NCBI GenBank assembly: GCA_002483445.1
Contig: DLHY01000060.1
Coordinates: 1-7,845, forward strand
Direction of reading: 5' to 3'
DNA from: Blastocatellia bacterium UBA7656
Lineage (GTDB): Bacteria; Acidobacteriota; Blastocatellia; UBA7656
Length of the DNA: 7,845 nt
Shown piece after piece: positions 6,000 through 7,845 of the stretch. The notes below the pieces were generated by a model, which did no database searches, was not told the DNA's origin, and saw only the letters and a program-made list of their open reading frames with translations. A program made the position numbers and the translations under genes. Every line of letters starts with the position of its first letter. Position 1 is the first letter of the stretch.

Positions 6000-7064
6000 T
6001 CACAGCGTTTTCGACATCGTGACGAGGGTCTTCGAGTTGCTGCGGGTTATCGCGCGGTTGATCTGCGCCTTCACTCCTTTCTGATAGTTTTTGATCGCTT
6101 TCGACTCGGCGCGCTGGTCGCCGCTCTCTTCGGCTGCTTTAGCTGCTGCGAGTACTTCGATCAGAGTAATGGCGTCATCACCTGATTGTCCGAATACTGT
6201 GATGGTCAGTATCGAAAGCCCGTCGTAGGAAAACAGAGGAGGCTGTCCGCTTGGCTCGTCATCAAGCGACGAGATATCGACTGCAATCGAGGTTTTCGCC
6301 TCCTGGCTCAGAGTGTCCCACTTCATCTCCTGGGCCACATAAGCTAAGAAACCCAGCAAAAGGTCTGTCACCGACGGATCGTCGAATGTGGTATTGGTGA
6401 ATTGAACCTCGGCGAGACTCACCCTTCCATCGTCATCGCTGTCGATATAGTCGACGATGGAAGCCTGGTTATCCGCCGACTCGCTATACTCCCGAACCTG
6501 AGAAGTGGCCGCAGGGTCGAGGCCGAGCAGTTTGACTACGGTCTCAGCGGCTTTGGCGCGAATGCGATTGAACATCTGCTCACGCGCTTCATCCGCGCCC
6601 GGAGTCTGGCTGAACCTGACCGAGCCGTCGCCCAGAGCGACATTCAACCCCGTTACTGTCAGCGATCCGGTGATGCCGGGAAATTCAGGCTCGGCTTCTA
6701 TCGTGCAATGATCCTGACCGGCTTCGACAATCTGGTAGAGGTAGCCGTTTTTCTTTCCCCGCGCCAGATCGGGGTCAACAGGAGTCTGCGAATTCATGAG
6801 GTTCCATCCAACCAGATCGTCGATGCGCGAAGGATAGGAACCCACCCGATTGAAGTATTCCTGAGAGGCGACGATCAATGCATTCACATTGGTCGTGGCT
6901 TCATCGTGGGCAAACTCCTCTCTCTGTTTCTGAATCGCGGGCAGAAGAAGTCCTATGAGTATGGCTATGATCCCGCAGGCCACAAGCAGTTCGATAAGCG
7001 TAAAACCGCGTTCGTTTCTCTTCACCTGATTCGTTGTCGCTATATTGTTTTCACAAGTCTTCAT
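6000..7064 (-). CDS. Prepilin-like protein with EF-hand loop and DUF1559-type motifs (paralogue 2)
   Basis: 354-aa pseudopilin, the upstream member of the tandem pair. The start chosen is ATG 7062-7064, because AAAAAGGAG lies at the right distance and the N-terminus (MKT-ENNIATT) then matches the sister. An in-frame extension to 7166 would swallow the conserved leader. Leader residues 1-20 end in G20, then F21-TLIE with E25 and the hydrophobic helix to LLLPAIQ. The globular part keeps YFNRVGSYPSRIDDLVGW and ADEAREQMFNRIRAKA. It has VALGDGSVRF (142-151), which resembles the C-terminal DG motif of DUF1559 pseudopilins and is absent from the sister. The EF-hand loop is DSDDDGRVSLAE (208-219), an independent but canonical version. 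The helical tail ends ITRSNSKTLVTMSKTL. Pseudopilin calcium binding is known for the GspG family, but through a different loop. Filament or secretion role inferred. Confidence 0.85.
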   Translation of the reverse strand: MKTCENNIATTNQVKRNERGFTLIELLVACGIIAILIGLLLPAIQKQREEFAHDEATTNVNALIVASQEYFNRVGSYPSRIDDLVGWNLMNSQTPVDPDLARGKKNGYLYQIVEAGQDHCTIEAEPEFPGITGSLTVTGLNVALGDGSVRFSQTPGADEAREQMFNRIRAKAAETVVKLLGLDPAATSQVREYSESADNQASIVDYIDSDDDGRVSLAEVQFTNTTFDDPSVTDLLLGFLAYVAQEMKWDTLSQEAKTSIAVDISSLDDEPSGQPPLFSYDGLSILTITVFGQSGDDAITLIEVLAAAKAAEESGDQRAESKAIKNYQKGVKAQINRAITRSNSKTLVTMSKTL

Positions 7065-7084
7065 GTCAATTCTCCTTTTTATCC

Positions 7085-7141
7085 GCCGCATCAGCGGCCT
7101 GTCAGATAGAGTTATCCTTATGGAAAGCTCCTGTCGCTTTC
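7085..7141 (-). promoter_or_regulatory. Conserved leader with two inverted repeats (copy 2)
   Basis: This is the counterpart of the leader before paralogue 1. GAAAGC and GCTTTC (7123-7141) enclose a different 7-base loop, and GCCGC-TGAT-GCGGC lies at 7085-7098. Sequence between the two elements is also similar (a TCTAT-containing stretch), so a promoter may be included, but no convincing -35/-10 pair was identified. Confidence 0.5.
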
Positions 7142-7235
7142 TCGCTATGCAGATATTCATCCTCATCGCGCAGTGTGAGCCGATGCCGAAAGCGCTCGGA
7201 AATCAATACTCGCGCGAAGGGTTCGATTGTGCTGG

Positions 7236-7562
7236 TTATTTGTAGAGGTTGTCCTGCTCGATATAGGGCAGGATGTGAAACTTTCGAGAAGCCCGCTTCC
7301 TGATCAAATCCGGCCTGCCGTCTCCGTTGAAGTCGCCTGTTGCGACACGCACGGATGAAGATTTTCGCAAGCGTTTCGAACCCACCAGGATAAGCCGGTC
7401 GGGATTGCCTTCGAGGAATGATTTGTGACGTCTGGCTTTTGCAGCTTTTCCCAGACCCAGAGTTGATCTGTCGAATTTTTTGGCTTCGACCTCGATTGAG
7501 ATACTGGCAATGGCCAGAAGGACGAGGATCGAAATTGATATGAGCTTCTTAAATCGGTTCAT
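7236..7562 (-). CDS. Small secreted protein with one FG-GAP/VCBS motif and DUF1559-like tail
   Basis: 108-aa protein. The start chosen is ATG 7560-7562, preceded by GTGAGG; a GTG four codons upstream (7574) is the alternative but overlaps that site. Residues 1-27 form a signal peptide (NRFKK, hydrophobic core, ending VEA). A basic, low-complexity middle leads to VRVATGDFNGDGRPDLI (71-87), a calcium-binding FG-GAP motif of the type that normally repeats several times in beta-propellers; here it occurs once. The last 15 residues, KFHILPYIEQDNLYK, resemble the PYIEQxNLY motif of DUF1559 pseudopilins. The combination suggests a truncated or recombined gene, or a small accessory of the pseudopilins encoded 171 bases downstream on the same strand. 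Function unknown. Confidence 0.6.
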   Translation of the reverse strand: MNRFKKLISISILVLLAIASISIEVEAKKFDRSTLGLGKAAKARRHKSFLEGNPDRLILVGSKRLRKSSSVRVATGDFNGDGRPDLIRKRASRKFHILPYIEQDNLYK

Positions 7563-7845
7563 ATTAAACCTCACTCGATACTTTCAAAATTCAAACAACT
7601 GCTCGATTCAGTCTCAACACTTCTATCGTCTTCCATCTTTCACACCGCATTAGACACAGGCTCATGAAAAAAAGTTTTAATTTCATTCGACGACGCTCGG
7701 AGAATGGGGAATGCGATCTCGTGAGTATCCATAGCGCAGATAATCGGGTCACGATGGGGTTGAGGAGGCGTGACATGAAATCAATCGCTCTATGTCGGAA
7801 GGGTGTCTAACCGCAGAGGCGTCGCGTTGTCCGGCAAGCTGCCAG
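7563..7845. other. Upstream region with no supported gene
   Basis: This 283-base stretch precedes the small secreted protein gene. A minus-strand open frame (7591-7776) has no family resemblance, no good ribosome binding site, and Arg/Leu-rich composition typical of chance. On the plus strand, GAGGAGG at 7762-7768 precedes ATG 7775, which opens only 11 codons before TAA 7808-7810. No convincing promoter was found for the secreted protein gene. Confidence 0.5.

Larger units (their letters stand above)
4828..7141 (-). repeat. Tandem segmental duplication: leader plus pseudopilin gene, two copies
   Basis: The unit comprises the leader with its inverted repeats, ribosome binding site and complete gene. 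It occurs twice in direct orientation with a period of about 1.18 kb (starts at 7064 and 5877, stops at 6000 and 4828). Identity is very high at the gene ends and in the block around 5340-5430 versus 6520-6610. It is low around the EF-hand loop and the SDGTSNT region, giving a mosaic pattern. Confidence 0.85.

Noticed and set aside
6000..7166. Longer 388-aa form of pseudopilin paralogue 2
   Set aside because: The extra 34 residues cover the conserved leader and lie upstream of a good ribosome binding site. The sister gene lacks a matching extension.
7591..7776. 61-codon minus-strand open frame
   Set aside because: It has no recognisable domain and no convincing ribosome binding site, and its composition is typical of chance.
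7775..7810. 11-codon peptide with an upstream GAGGAGG on the plus strand
   Set aside because: The Shine-Dalgarno match is good, but the peptide is too short to judge and has no leader-peptide features such as runs of one amino-acid codon.

Overview
The window is from a bacterial chromosome of intermediate to slightly high G+C. The lineage cannot be fixed from sequence alone. Pseudopilins with DUF1559-type signatures, an FG-GAP peptide, a soluble Ser/Thr kinase fused to a SUMF1-like domain, and an exported MTA/SAH-deaminase-like amidohydrolase would fit an Acidobacteriota-, Planctomycetota- or candidate-phylum-like genome. This is an inference, not an identification. No rRNA, tRNA, CRISPR array, transposase or integrase was seen.

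Layout. (1) 96-1964 (+): a 622-aa Ser/Thr protein kinase fused to a C-terminal FGE/SUMF1-like C-type-lectin-fold domain. The last ~40 codons switch abruptly to GC-rich, NNC-dominated codons with the signature of a diversity-generating retroelement (DGR) variable region. No reverse transcriptase or template repeat lies in the window. (2) 1965-2282: a stretch without a convincing gene, containing short repeats, a hairpin and a possible coding relic. (3) 2283-2732 (-): a type II toxin-antitoxin module. The antitoxin is intact, but the RelE/ParE toxin is frameshifted by a 5-bp tandem duplication. (4) 2733-2936: a divergent promoter region. (5) 2937-4765 (+): a two-gene translationally coupled unit, an amidohydrolase with a signal peptide followed by a DCC-family thiol-disulfide protein (4-nt ATGA overlap). 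(6) 4786-4820: a strong hairpin between convergent units. (7) 4828-7064 (-): two tandem paralogous prepilin-like proteins, each with an EF-hand-type calcium loop and each preceded by a near-identical leader with two conserved inverted repeats. (8) 7236-7562 (-): a small secreted protein with one FG-GAP motif and a DUF1559-like tail. (9) 7577-7845: upstream DNA with no supported gene.

The most interesting signal is the putative DGR variable region at the end of the kinase gene. If real, it would mean an intracellular signalling kinase whose ligand-binding lectin-fold module is diversified by a retroelement encoded elsewhere. The second is the duplicated pseudopilin cassette with its conserved leader. 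The third is the toxin gene broken at a slippage-prone repeat whose removal restores a full 86-aa RelE-type protein.
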